Assembly: GCA_963719975.1 (NCBI GenBank)
Contig: CAVRED010000005.1
Coordinates: forward strand, 62,001-126,000
Direction: 5' to 3'
DNA: 64,000 nt
DNA from: Poindextera sp963719975
Lineage (GTDB): Bacteria > Pseudomonadota > Alphaproteobacteria > Caulobacterales > Caulobacteraceae
Part shown: positions 9,540 to 19,792 of the stretch, in pieces
Position numbering within the stretch: the stretch's first letter is position 1
Layout: the number at the start of each line of letters is the position of its first letter
Notes under the pieces: generated by a model
Told to the model about the DNA's origin: nothing
The model's input: the letters and a program-made list of their open reading frames with translations, nothing else
The model's database searches: none
Made by a program: the position numbers and the translations under genes

Positions 9540-10457
9540 ATGGGATTGCTCGACGGGAAGGTTGTGATGGTCACCGGCGGGGGCCGCGGCATCGGACGCG
9601 AGACCGCGATCATTGCCGCCAGGCACGGCGCGAAGGTGCTGGTGAACGACCTCGGCGGCGACGTGCACGGGCAGGGCGCGGACAAGGCGCCGGCGCAGGA
9701 AGTCGTCGACCTCATCAGGTCGGCGGGCGGCGAAGCGATCGCCAACACAGAGAGCGTCACCGAACTGGCGGCGGTGAATCGCATGGTGCAGTTGGCGATG
9801 GACACCTTCGGCGGCCTGCACGCGATCGCCAATCCGGCCGGCATCCTGCGCGACCGCATGGTCCACAACATGACCGAGGAAGAGTGGGACGCGATCATGA
9901 CCGTGCACCTGCGCGGCCACTTCAACGTCGTGCGGGCTTCGATCAACCACTTCCGCAGCCAGCAGGACGGCTGTTACCTGATGTTCTCGTCGGGATCGGG
10001 CCTGATCGGCAACATCGGCCAGACCAATTACGGCGCTGCCAAGAACGGCATCGCCGCCTTTTCGCGCATCGTTGCAATGGAGGGCGCGCGCAACAACGTG
10101 CGGTCGAATGCGATCGCGCCCGGCGCGGCCACACGCATGACCGACTCGGTGCCGCGCGACGAGGAGACCGCCAAGCGGCGCGAGGCGATGCGCGAGGTGC
10201 AGAGCCCGGTCCGTCCGGCAGAGCTAACGGTCGCGTTGATGACCGATGCGGCCAAGGACATCTCCGGCCAGGTCTTCGGCGCCGGCGGCTACAACCTGTC
10301 GGTCTATTCCCAGCCGCGGCCGATCAAGACTTACTCGCGCGAGGGCGGCTGGGACGTGCCGGCGATCCTGAAGGACTTCTTTCCGCGCGCGGAGGAGCTC
10401 TACACCCCCCTCGGCCGCACCGCGCCACAGCCCGCCATCCCAGTGCCAGTGAGCTGA
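9540..10457 (+). CDS. SDR oxidoreductase, 3-hydroxyacyl-CoA dehydrogenase-like
   Basis: Short-chain dehydrogenase of 305 residues, similar to the dehydrogenase part of peroxisomal multifunctional enzyme 2. The cofactor motif is TGGGRGIG near residues 12-19, and VNDLGGDVHG follows, an acidic NAD-type strand end. The catalytic Ser is in MFSSGSGLIG and the Tyr/Lys pair in NYGAAKNG. The start ATG follows AAGGGA. A long open frame runs through from upstream without a stop, but homology starts only at MGLLDGKVV. A beta-oxidation-like role is inferred. Confidence 0.85.
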   Translation: MGLLDGKVVMVTGGGRGIGRETAIIAARHGAKVLVNDLGGDVHGQGADKAPAQEVVDLIRSAGGEAIANTESVTELAAVNRMVQLAMDTFGGLHAIANPAGILRDRMVHNMTEEEWDAIMTVHLRGHFNVVRASINHFRSQQDGCYLMFSSGSGLIGNIGQTNYGAAKNGIAAFSRIVAMEGARNNVRSNAIAPGAATRMTDSVPRDEETAKRREAMREVQSPVRPAELTVALMTDAAKDISGQVFGAGGYNLSVYSQPRPIKTYSREGGWDVPAILKDFFPRAEELYTPLGRTAPQPAIPVPVS

Positions 10458-10681
10458 GGGCGGTCTGTGCAGGTGTTTTGAGCGACCTCTTTCGGTCCCC
10501 GAGCGCCGTTCGTCGGGACCCCCGCGTCCAAGGCTGGTTTGGGTGTTCAGGCGACGTGCTGCGGCGGATCGCGCTGCTTTGCTTCGAACGGATGGGCGGC
10601 TGCGTATGCTGACATCCGCTGGCGCCTCGAGTCCGCACTATGACGCCTTCAGCGCGCGAGCCATCCGAAGGAGCCTGAAGC

Positions 10682-11038
10682 ATGTACGTTTGTGGACTCG
10701 TCATTCCCGTGCCCGAGGGAAGAATGGAGGCCTATCGTCAATGGGCCGAGAGCGGGGCGCAGTTCTTCAGAGACTATGGATGCCTTGAGATCGTCGAGTG
10801 CTGGGAGGATTTCGTTCCTGACGGCAAACAGACGGACTTTCGCCGCGCGGTCGCCGCGAAGGACGGCGAGAAGATCGTTTTCACTTGGCAAGTCTGGCCG
10901 GACAAGGCGTTCTTTCAAGCCGCCGAAGAGAAAATGCACCACGACCCGCGCATGGACTCGTCGGGCGAGCCGCCGTTCGACGCCACGCGCCTCGTCCTCG
11001 GGTGCTTCCAGCCGATCGTTTCGATGGGTCGGGGCTGA
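10682..11038 (+). CDS. DUF1428 family protein
   Basis: Small 118-residue cytoplasmic protein of the DUF1428 (YbaA-like) family with a ferredoxin-like dimeric alpha/beta-barrel fold. The opening MYVCGLVIPVPEGRMEAYRQ and the late HDPRMDSSGEPPFDATRL block are typical. An AAGGAG lies 8 bases before the ATG. The function of the family is unknown. The 224-bp gap upstream (10458-10681) shows no gene or clear repeat. Confidence 0.85.
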   Translation: MYVCGLVIPVPEGRMEAYRQWAESGAQFFRDYGCLEIVECWEDFVPDGKQTDFRRAVAAKDGEKIVFTWQVWPDKAFFQAAEEKMHHDPRMDSSGEPPFDATRLVLGCFQPIVSMGRG

Positions 11039-11123
11039 GGCGCCGCGTCACCTGCCATCGACGGCGGGCTCGCGGCGATCTAGCCTGCCTCTAGCGTTTT
11101 AGCGCGATCAATCGGAGAACGGC

Positions 11124-11582
11124 ATGGCCCTGCCGCAAGACATTCAACCGATCAACGGCAACCTGCAGGACACTCTGGTTGAAGCGTCCAAGACCCCGTG
11201 GATCGAGCACGGGCCGCTGTCGGCCACCAAGGTGCTTTACACGGGCGCCGAGACAGGGAGCTGGGCCGTTCTGTACCGCTGGAAGAAAGGGTTTGTCGCG
11301 CCGCCGCACAAGCACCTCTCGGCCAGCCACACCTTCATCTTGAAGGGCAAGCTGAAGGTCCGCGACGGCATCTTGAATGCCGGGGACTACGTCTACGAAC
11401 CCAATGGCGTGCTGCACGGCGCCACCGAGGCGCTGGAGGACACCGAGTACCTGTTCATCTGCAACGGGCCGATCCTGTTTTTCGCCGAGGATCGGTTCAC
11501 CCAGTACATCAGCTGGGAAGAGATGGAGAAGCTTCGCCGCTCGGACGCGGCAGAGCAGGCGCCCGCCCAAGCCGCGGAGTAG
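11124..11582 (+). CDS. Cupin-domain protein, 2,4'-dihydroxyacetophenone dioxygenase-like
   Basis: Single-domain cupin of 152 residues. The first cupin motif supplies metal ligands in PPHKHLSASHTFILKG and the second in GDYVYEPNGVLHGA. The layout resembles the acetylacetone-cleaving / dihydroxyacetophenone dioxygenase group, so an Fe(II) carbon-carbon cleaving enzyme is possible, but a substrate cannot be named. The MFS gene follows 41 bp after its stop, in the same direction. Confidence 0.75.
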   Translation: MALPQDIQPINGNLQDTLVEASKTPWIEHGPLSATKVLYTGAETGSWAVLYRWKKGFVAPPHKHLSASHTFILKGKLKVRDGILNAGDYVYEPNGVLHGATEALEDTEYLFICNGPILFFAEDRFTQYISWEEMEKLRRSDAAEQAPAQAAE

Positions 11583-11623
11583 GGCATGCAGCCGACGGAC
11601 GCTTCGCCTCTACCGACCCTCGA

Positions 11624-13156
11624 ATGACGACCGCCGGCGTCCCAGCCGCCGCGATAAACGCCGATGTGCGAAGGCGGATCGGGAGTCTCCCTACAAAGCT
11701 CTTCTACGGCTTCGGGTCCGTGGCGTTCGGCGTGAAGGACCAGGGATTCTCGACCTTCCTGCTGTTCTTCTACAATCAGGTTCTCGGCGCTCCCCCGCAG
11801 TTGGTCGGGCGCGCGATCGCTATCGCCTTGTTCTTCGACGCCTTCGCCGATCCGATCGTCGGGCAGATCTCGGACAACCTCCGCACACGCTGGGGCCGCC
11901 GTCATCCGTTCATGTACGCCTCGGCCATCCCGGTGGCCGTGGCCTACTTCTTCCTATGGAATCCACCGCATCTGCCGCGCGGCGGACTCTTCTTCTATCT
12001 GGTGGGGATCATCATCGTGGTGCGCACCTTCATCACGATGTACGAGATCCCGAGCTCGGCGCTCGTGGCGGAGCTCACGCCGGACTACGACCAGCGCACC
12101 TCCTTCCTCGGCTATCGTTATCTGTTTGGTTGGCTGGGCGGCCTCGCCATGACACTGCTCGCGTTCGGGGTCTTCTTCACCGCAACCAAGCAGTATCCGC
12201 TCGGCCAGCTCAATCCGGCCGGCTACGTCAAATACTCGCTGGCGGCCTGTGCGCTGATGGTCGTGGCGATCCTCGTCACGTCGCTAGGCACCCACCGGTT
12301 CATTCCCTACTTCGTGGTGCCCCCCAAAAGGTCCCACCCCATCGGGCGCGTCTTCGCCGAGATGGCGCAAACGCTGAAGAACCGCTCGTTCATCGTCCTG
12401 TCGATTTCGGCGCTGTTCTCGGCGATCGCGGCCGGCACGCTCGCGTCGCTGAACACCTACTTCAACACCTTCTTCTGGGGCCTGACGGCGCAGCAGATCT
12501 TCCTGTTGAACGTCATCACCATCGTCGCGCCGGCGAGCGCGCTGTTCCTGGCCCCGGCGTTCTCGTCTCGCGTCGGCAAGAAGCCGGCGGCCATGACGCT
12601 GTGGATCCTGGCGACCGCCTTCTACTGGTTTCCGATGGCGGCCCGGCTGGTTGGCGCCTTTCCGAAGAACGGCGACCCGATCATGCTGCCGCTGCTGGCG
12701 GTCATGCAGGTGACCGGCACGATGTTCTCCATCGCCTGCTCGATCACCATCTCATCGATGCTCGCCGACGTGGTCGAGGACAGCCAGCGCGTGACGGGCC
12801 GGCGGTCCGAAGGCCTGTTCTTCTCCTCGAACGCCTTCGTCCTGAAGGCGGTGTCGGGGATGGGGATTCTCGTGGCGACCCAGCTGCTTGCCTTCGTGCA
12901 CTTCCCGGCCCACGCCGACCCGGCGCGGCTGGATCCCCAGATCCCCAAGAACCTGGCGCTGACCTACTTTCCGGTCACGTTCGTCCTCTATGCGGTGGCG
13001 CTGGGTTGCCTCAGCTTCTACCGCATCAACCGGGCCGCCCATGAGGAGAACGTCAGACAGCTCGCCGCCGACGCGCTCCAGGCGCCCATGCCGATCGGCG
13101 CGGAGGGCGTGCGCACCGCCGAGCATCTCGACCCGGCTGACGAGTTGGCGAGCTAG
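11624..13156 (+). CDS. MFS transporter of the GPH cation symporter type
   Basis: Inner-membrane carrier of 510 residues with about 12 hydrophobic helices. It shows glycoside-pentoside-hexuronide:cation symporter hallmarks: KDQGFSTFLLFFYNQVLG in helix 1, the FADPIVGQISDNLRTRWGRR loop, and FRASLLG-equivalent QRTSFLGYR. I use ATG 11624, since the frame is open much further upstream in the cupin gene but without homology. The substrate is unknown; similar proteins beside crotonase genes may import organic acids or sugars. Confidence 0.85.
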   Translation: MTTAGVPAAAINADVRRRIGSLPTKLFYGFGSVAFGVKDQGFSTFLLFFYNQVLGAPPQLVGRAIAIALFFDAFADPIVGQISDNLRTRWGRRHPFMYASAIPVAVAYFFLWNPPHLPRGGLFFYLVGIIIVVRTFITMYEIPSSALVAELTPDYDQRTSFLGYRYLFGWLGGLAMTLLAFGVFFTATKQYPLGQLNPAGYVKYSLAACALMVVAILVTSLGTHRFIPYFVVPPKRSHPIGRVFAEMAQTLKNRSFIVLSISALFSAIAAGTLASLNTYFNTFFWGLTAQQIFLLNVITIVAPASALFLAPAFSSRVGKKPAAMTLWILATAFYWFPMAARLVGAFPKNGDPIMLPLLAVMQVTGTMFSIACSITISSMLADVVEDSQRVTGRRSEGLFFSSNAFVLKAVSGMGILVATQLLAFVHFPAHADPARLDPQIPKNLALTYFPVTFVLYAVALGCLSFYRINRAAHEENVRQLAADALQAPMPIGAEGVRTAEHLDPADELAS

Positions 13157-13167
13157 CGGAGGGCGCC

Positions 13168-14025
13168 ATGGCATATGAGACCCTGCTCTATGACGTGAGC
13201 GATCGCGTTGCGACCCTCACGCTCAACCGGCCGGAACGGTTCAACGCCATCGAGCGCCTGATGCCGCGGGAGATCCGCGCCGCGGTGGAGGCGGCCGAGC
13301 GCGATCCGGACGTGCACGTGATCGTGGTCAAGGGCGCCGGCAAGGGCTTCTGCGGCGGCTACGACCTGAAGAAGTTCGCCGAACGGTCTGACAACGACTC
13401 CGCTTCCGGCAGCCAGGAGATGCCCTGGGACCCGACGCTCGACTTCGCCGGCATGTGGCGCAACACCCAGGACTTCATGGCGCTCTGGCGCGCGCGCAAG
13501 CCGACCATCGCCCAGGTGCACGGCGCGGCGGTGGCCGGCGGCTCGGATATCGCGCTCTGCTGCGACTTCCTGGTCATGGCCGAGGACGCCCGCATCGGCT
13601 ATCCGCCGGCCCGGGTCTGGGGCGTGCCGACACCGGCCATGTGGGTCTATCGGCTGGGTCCGCAGGCGGCCAAGCGGCTGATGATGACCGGCGACCTGAT
13701 CACCGGAACCGAGGCGGCGCAGATGGGCCTGGCGCTGCGAGCCGTGCCGGAAGCCGAGCTTCCGGCCGCGGTCGAGGCGCTGGTCTCGCGCCTGCGCGGC
13801 GTGCCGCGCAATCAGCTGATGATGACCAAGATGGTGGTCAACCAAGCCTACGAGAACATGGGCCTGTCCACGACCCAGATGCTGGCCACCTTCTTCGACG
13901 GCGTCGCGCGCCATAGCCCCGAGGGCATCTGGTTCCGCGAACGCGCCGAGGAAGTCGGCTTCAAGCAGGCGGTCGCCGAGCGGGACTCCGGCGAGCCGAT
14001 CGCCGCGCACGTCTCGAAGCGCTAG
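13168..14025 (+). CDS. Enoyl-CoA hydratase/isomerase family (crotonase) protein
   Basis: Crotonase fold of 285 residues acting on a CoA thioester. Oxyanion-hole segments are GKGFCGGYDLKKF and HGAAVAGGSDIALCCD. The usual second catalytic Glu position falls in ARIGYPPARVWG, which looks more like a divergent member than a classical hydratase. RBS GGAGG lies 12 bp after the MFS stop, suggesting one transcript. It converges with the M1-permease gene. Confidence 0.87.
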   Translation: MAYETLLYDVSDRVATLTLNRPERFNAIERLMPREIRAAVEAAERDPDVHVIVVKGAGKGFCGGYDLKKFAERSDNDSASGSQEMPWDPTLDFAGMWRNTQDFMALWRARKPTIAQVHGAAVAGGSDIALCCDFLVMAEDARIGYPPARVWGVPTPAMWVYRLGPQAAKRLMMTGDLITGTEAAQMGLALRAVPEAELPAAVEALVSRLRGVPRNQLMMTKMVVNQAYENMGLSTTQMLATFFDGVARHSPEGIWFRERAEEVGFKQAVAERDSGEPIAAHVSKR

Positions 14026-14037
14026 CGCCGGCCGCCG

Positions 14038-17000
14038 CTAGCCCGCCGTCGCCTTGGTGATCGTGGCTTCCGTGTCGCGGGTGATCATCGTGTTGAACGG
14101 ATCGACGCCGGCGAACTTCGGCGGACGGCTGACGACGAGGTCGATCGTCTGGACGCCGGTGCGGATCGGCACGCGCTGGACCGCGATGACCTTCGAGGCG
14201 TCGTAGCCCGGCGAGGCCGGTTCGACGTCGAAGGCGCCGACGTCGACCGTCTCGTTCAACGGCGCCGGCGTCTCGCGCCCCTGGCCATCGGCATAGACCT
14301 TCTTCGCATCGATGGTGAGCGCGAGGTCGTACCTTCCGTCCGGGCGCTTCTTGTAGACCGCCCCCGTCGTCTTCAGGTCATAGAGGGTGATCTTCTCGAA
14401 CAGGTCGGTGATCAGCTGCTGCTTGTCAGGCGGCGCGACCTTGCGGAAGTCGTTCACCAGGTCGAGGGCGGTCGGGTAGGGCGGGCCTTTGAACGCGTAG
14501 TCGTGCAACAGCATCTGCAGCGCCTTGTCGACGTTGGCCTCGCCGATCTGATCCTGCAACCGGTACATCGCCACTGAGCCCTTGCGGTAGTGGATGTACG
14601 GCTGGTCCTCGACCCGCTCGAGCGGCTGCTCCTCCAGCACCGATCCGCCGCGCGAGCGCAGGTAGTTGTCCAGCTCGAAGCGCAGGAACTTCCGCATCAT
14701 GTACGGCCCGTACATGTGCTTCATCACCATGGCGGCCGAGTACTGCGCCAGCGTCTCCGACAACATGGTGTCGCCCTGCTCGTCGGCGCCGATCACCTGG
14801 TGGGCCCACCACTGGTGGCCAAGCTCGTGCGCGCCAACGTAGGTCACCATGTCGACCTTGGTCGGGTCGCGCTGGTCGGCGATGAAGAAAATTCCTTCCG
14901 ACCACGGAATGGTATTGGCGAACGACTCGGCGAACTGTCCCTGCGGGTCGGGGAACTCGAGCACCCGGACCTGGCGGAACTGATAGGGGCTGTAGTTGGC
15001 CCGGTAGTAGTCAAGCCCCGCCTCCATCGTGTGCTGGATGCGAGCGACGTTCCATGGGTGCTGCGGGTCGTAGTAGACGCTGATCGCCACGCCTTTGTAG
15101 TTGATGGTCGAGACCGCGTACTTCGCTGACTGGGCGGAGAAGAAGTCGAGGATCGGCGAGTCCGGCTTGAAGTGGACGGTGCGGCGGCCGTCCTTGACCA
15201 CCTCGGACACCGCATAGCCGGGTGCGATCGGGATCTGGTCGGCGTCGGTGGTGACGGTGATGTCGGCGGTGACCCAGTCGGCGTCATGCCCGAGGTAGTT
15301 GAAGCGGTCGGCGCCGGGCGTCCCCAGCTTGGGGATGCGCAATTCTTCGGGCAGGCCGTACTTGCGACGCTTGGCGCGGTCCTGGAGGAGGTTCGAGCGG
15401 TCCATGCCGATCACCGGCGTCGTATCCTGGGTGGTCACGAACGTGCCGTTGTCCATGATGTTCACGATGTTCCCGCTGTTGCGGAAACCGCGCTGGGCAT
15501 GGGTTGTCACGAAGCTCACCGTGCGGCTCTCGCCCGGCTGCAGCGGGTGGTCGAAGGTGTAGATGCGGTAATTGTCGTCCGCGAAGTCGCTGGTCAGCCG
15601 CGCACCCTCGACGCTTACGCTGTTCACCTCCAGGTCCTGAACAAAGCGAACGTGCAGCGTGGGGATCGGCGCGTTCGTCCAGTTCTTGACCACGTAGCTG
15701 CCGGAGGTGACCACCTTCGTCTCGTGCGGCCAGATCTGGAAGTCGAGCGTGACCGACGTGATCTTCGGCTGAGGCACCGTCTCGTAGCGGAGGAATTTCT
15801 TCTCGTAGTCGGCGGTCCACTGCTCGACCCCGAGCGTGGTGCGGTACGGATTCCAGATGTGGGTGTTGATGAAGATGTAGACGCCGGAGGTCACGAAGAC
15901 GGCGAGTTCAAGGGCGAGCAGGGCGCCGGCGTAACTGCGCAAGCGCGCGGGCAAACGCCGCAGCCGCGGCATGAACCGCGTCTCGGTTCCCCGCCGCCAG
16001 AGGCCGTACGCCAGCACGAGCAGCATCAGCGCGAACCCCGACCAGTAGAGCCGGAACCAGTAGGCCGCGATCCAGTAGTGGCCCTGGCCGTTCATGTCGG
16101 AAAGCGCGACGGTCGGGCCGCCGCCGTACTGATAGAGGTTGTCCTCAAAACCCAGCGTCGTGAGCACGACCGTCGAGATCAAGTAGACGACCATGACCGC
16201 CCAGCCGACGAACTTGTGCGGGCTAAGCGCCTGTACGAAGACGGCGAGCGCGGCGATCAGCGCGAGGTCGATCGCATTCGGCAGCACGTACCAGACCAGG
16301 TATTCGCCGATCTGGAAGTCGAAGAAGCCCTTGACCGCCTGCATGACCATGGCGACGAGCGTGCCGATGACCAGCGTCGAGACCAGCACCAGCGTCAACG
16401 CCAGCGTTTTCGGCGCGACATACATCCAATCGGCGATCGGCGTGGCGTCGATGATCTCGTGCGTGCCCTTCTCGCGCTCACGCCAGACCAGTTCGCCCGC
16501 GTAGTAGATCGCGATGACCAGCCCGAAGAAGGTGAAGGCCGCGTTCAGCGCCCCCACCATGACCCGCGTGACCGGGTAGATGCGCCCATCGTAGTTGCCG
16601 ATCTCGGTCGAGAAGTAGAGGTTGCCGAGCGAGAGCAACGCCGCCAGGCCAAGCAGCACGAAGTAGGCCGGGCTGCCGAACACTTGCATCGCGTCCAGCT
16701 TGGTGCGCGCCCAGAGCTGGGCGAGCGCGGCGCGGGTGTCGAACATAGGCTTGACGCCGCCGCCGAGCGCCAGCGCGCGGATCTCGGCGGGCGCGGACTC
16801 CTCTGCCGCCTCGGACTTCCGCCGCCGGCCGCCTGCTCCCGAAGCCTGGAAGTTGAATAGCCAGTAGGCCGCCGCAAGCACCACCAGCGCCAGCCCGAGC
16901 CAGAGAGCCTTGTTCCAGAGGACGTCGCCGGCCAGCGGCGGCAAGAGCGTATTGCGCTCGCTCGCGGTCCAGTAGCGCATGACGCCGAAGAAGCTCGACC

Positions 17001-17635
17001 CCCCGAACGGGTCGACGAGCGACGACAGATGGATGAACTCAGGCCGGGCGAGCGCGAAACCCGTGATTGTCCGCAGCACGAACAGCCCCACCAGCCCGAC
17101 ATAAGCCCACATCATCGAGCGGGTGATGGTGGTCAGTGTAAAGAACAGCGCGGCGCAGAAGACGATGACCGGCAAGCCCGACGATTGCGTAGGCGTAGAG
17201 GTAGTCGCGCAGCACGAAGGGGCCGAGCGTCTCGCGGTCGACCCAGGGCGCCACCGATCCCAGCCAGAGCCCGATCGGCACGGCGAGGAACGCGAGCGCT
17301 GCGGCGGCGAGGGCGCCGGCGAAGCGGCCGTACAGGTAGTCGAACTTGCGGATCGGCGTCGCGCGGATGATCGATCCGAAGCCGGTGTCGTCGTCCCGCA
17401 CGATGACGTTGGAGACAAACGCCACCACGACGAACATGTAGATGGCCGCGAACAGGAAGGTGCTCTGGATCAGCACGAACGGCGCGTTCTTGTGCACGTT
17501 GTCGGTCGAGCCGATCTGGATGACGCTCGAGGCGGCCGAGCCGAAAGCCAGCAGCGCGAAGATGATGGCGGCGATCCAGAAGATCGGCTGCCTCAGCTGG
17601 TAGCGGAACTCGAAGCCCGCGATCTTGAAGAACAT
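14038..17635 (-). CDS. ABC-2 permease fused to M1-family aminopeptidase, one frameshift
   Basis: Large inner-membrane protein of about 1198 residues after repair. The N-terminal half has two blocks of ABC-2-type transmembrane helices (starting MFFKIAGFEFRYQLRQP, and again after residue 240). The C-terminal half is a gluzincin domain with HELGHQWW (near 14800-14830) and the downstream Glu in SETLAQY, the zinc site of M1 aminopeptidases. The frame breaks at 17174-17175 (one extra A/T) inside the first helix block. The start ATG follows GAGGAG and lies 13 bp after the ATPase gene. The peptidase would face the periplasm if topology follows the ABC-2 rule; substrate unknown. Confidence 0.9.
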
Positions 17636-17648
17636 TCGCGAAGGCTCC

Positions 17649-18542
17649 TCAGGCAGCGAGGCGGGCGGCGGCCAGCGTCGAGAAGTAGACGTCCTCGAGC
17701 CCGCCCTCGACGCGGGCGAAGCCTTCGCCCGGATCGGCGCCCGACAGCACATGGACGACCGTTCGGCCGGCGAACAGGCGCGTCGAGATGACCTGATAGC
17801 GCGCGCGGACGTCCTCGAGCTCGGCCTTGCTCATGGTCTTCATCCAGATCCGGCCCTTGAGTTCCTCGATCAGGTCAACCGGCCCGCCTTCGCGCACGAT
17901 CTTGCCGCCGGCGATGATCGCCATGCGCGGGCAAAGGTCCGAGACGTCTTCGACGATATGAGTCGAGAGGATAACGACGACGTTCTCGCCGATCTCGGCG
18001 AGGAGGTTGAGGAAGCGGAGCCGCTCCTCCGGGTCGAGGCCGGCGGTGGGCTCGTCGACGATGATCAGCGAGGGATCGCCAATCAGCGCCTGGGCTATTC
18101 CGAACCGCTGGCGCATGCCGCCGGAGTAGCCGGCGAGCGCCTTCTTGCGCACGTCCCACAGGTTGGTCTGGTTCAGGAGATGCTCGACCGCTTCGCGACG
18201 AGCGCGGGGGGCGGCGATGCCTTTCAGGATCGCCATGTGATCGAGCATCTCGATCGCAGAGACGCGCGGGTAGACGCCGAAGTCCTGCGGCAGGTAGCCC
18301 AGTCGGCGGCGGAGCGCGGTCGGATCGCGGATCACGTCGATACCGCCGAAAGTGATCCGCCCCGAGGTCGGCGACTGCAGGGTCGCGATCGTGCGCATCA
18401 GCGTCGACTTTCCCGCGCCGTTCGGGCCGAGCAGGCCGTAGAGCCCGTGCGGGATGTCCAGCGACACCGCATCGAGGGCGCGAACGCCGTTGGGGTAGAC
18501 GTGGGTCAGCTGTTCGATCTTGAGCACAGCTTCAGCGGGCAT
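17649..18542 (-). CDS. ABC transporter ATP-binding protein
   Basis: Nucleotide-binding subunit of 297 residues for the fused permease-peptidase encoded just downstream. It has Walker A GPNGAGKST near residue 39, a Q-loop in GYLPQDFGVYP, signature YSGGMRQR, Walker B LIIVDEPTAGLDP and the H-loop in LSTHIVED. The DrrA/CcmA-type exporter class is implied. The region upstream (18543-18779) has no gene and holds a perfect 17-bp palindrome. Confidence 0.95.
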   Translation of the reverse strand: MPAEAVLKIEQLTHVYPNGVRALDAVSLDIPHGLYGLLGPNGAGKSTLMRTIATLQSPTSGRITFGGIDVIRDPTALRRRLGYLPQDFGVYPRVSAIEMLDHMAILKGIAAPRARREAVEHLLNQTNLWDVRKKALAGYSGGMRQRFGIAQALIGDPSLIIVDEPTAGLDPEERLRFLNLLAEIGENVVVILSTHIVEDVSDLCPRMAIIAGGKIVREGGPVDLIEELKGRIWMKTMSKAELEDVRARYQVISTRLFAGRTVVHVLSGADPGEGFARVEGGLEDVYFSTLAAARLAA

Positions 18543-18671
18543 GAGTCACCTCTACGATCCAGCAGAGAGCCGGTGCGTTTCTGCGCAGGAATGCGGAAGG
18601 TTGGGAAAATCTCTTTTCTTGTAATGAGTTAAGATCGAAGTTTGCCCCGCCGTCCACGCGCTGAACGATAT

Positions 18672-18688
18672 CAGCGTCAGTGACGCTG
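18672..18688. promoter_or_regulatory. Perfect 8-1-8 palindrome upstream of the ABC-M1 operon
   Basis: CAGCGTCA and TGACGCTG flank a single central G. The site is about 130 bp upstream of the ATPase start codon, in a 237-bp gap without genes. Its symmetry and size fit a TetR- or MarR-type operator. There is no T-run beside it, so it is unlikely to be the terminator of the upstream TPR gene. Confidence 0.5.
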
Positions 18689-18779
18689 GCAAGGCGCAGA
18701 ACTCGTAGTAGCGATTACAAATAATCAATGTCGAGACGGGCCGATGGGAGGATCCAACGTCCTCGCCTCTCGCCGGCCC

Positions 18780-19657
18780 TCACTTCGGCGGCGCGGCGCT
18801 CACGGTAAAGTCGTCCGGCGGCTTCGGCTTGTCCGTAGCGCTGGCGACGAGCGCGTCCCATCCATCGTCGCCGCCGTGGTAGGCGACGTACTTGCCCTTG
18901 GCGTAGGCGCCGATGGCCTGCTGCACCGCGCTGCGGTTCTCGGCCCCGGCGAGATCGTAGGCCCGCGCAAGCCACCAGAACGCTCCGACTCGCAGCGGCT
19001 TGGTCTGCAGCTCGGCGACGCCGATCTGGTAGGTGTCCTCGAGGTTCGCCGGGTCGATGGCGAGCGCCTTCAGATAGGCCTTGCGCGCCCCTTCGAAGTC
19101 CTTCGCCTGCAACAGCGCAAGCCCGTGCGCGCCTTCGAACACCACCGTCATGGCGTCGTGCAGGGTCTTGTAAGCGTCGTCCGCCATCCCAGCCGGCTGT
19201 GACCACCCAGGTAAGGTCGCCAGCCCCGTGTTCGCGTGCTCAGCCATCGGCGTGAGCGCCGTCGCATCGCCGCTGTTGACGCTGACGCGCTCCACCGTCG
19301 GTCAGGATGGCCAGCGCGCGCAGGTTCTTGGCGTCCACGTCCAGGATGCTGTTGGGCGGTGTCGGCGACCTTCGCCGCGTCGCCGGCGCGCTGGTAGCCG
19401 GCCATGGCCTGCTCGAGCGCGTCTTCCTTGACGATGCTGTTCGGATAGGCGGCGACGAACGCCTCCATCGCCGCCGCATGCTGAGCCGGATCCTGCTGGT
19501 TCATCGCCTGCATGTAGGCGTTGTACTCGGCGGGATCGTTGATGACCTTCGCGCCCGGCGGCGCCTTCGGTGCGCTCGCGGCGTCCTGCGCAAGCGACGG
19601 GGCGCCGGCGGCCAGGGCAGCGGCGAGCGCGAGCGCGACGAGGGCGGTCTGTTTCAT
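18780..19657 (-). CDS. Secreted TPR-containing protein, two frameshifts
   Basis: Not recognised as a named protein. It starts MKQTALVALALAAALAAG with cleavage expected after SLAQ, so it is probably periplasmic. One TPR-like unit is clear (GLALLQAKDFEGARKAYLKA followed by LAIDPANLEDTYQIG). The coding frame shifts at 19354-19356 and again at 19295-19296, each by one extra base, and the repaired length is 291 residues. RBS GGGGAGA precedes the ATG. It is divergent from the sulfatase gene across 135 bp. Confidence 0.75.
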
Positions 19658-19792
19658 CGGGTCTCCCCTCTTTCGATCGCGGCCGACGATGCGCGAGCAG
19701 TCCGCTACCCTATAGCGGGGCCGCAGCTCTCCCCAAGCCGGGGAAACGGCACTAGCTTGCGCGTCCGCCTCAGCGTTTCGGAAGGTCCCCCC

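Noticed and set aside
11198..13156. A 652-residue protein with a long N-terminal extension on the MFS transporter.
   Set aside because: The extension is the cupin gene read in another frame; MFS homology starts at ATG 11624.
15172..16860. Long plus-strand open frame (562 residues) opposite the permease-M1 gene.
   Set aside because: Asp/His/Arg-rich composition typical of the antisense strand of GC-rich membrane protein genes; no domain recognised.
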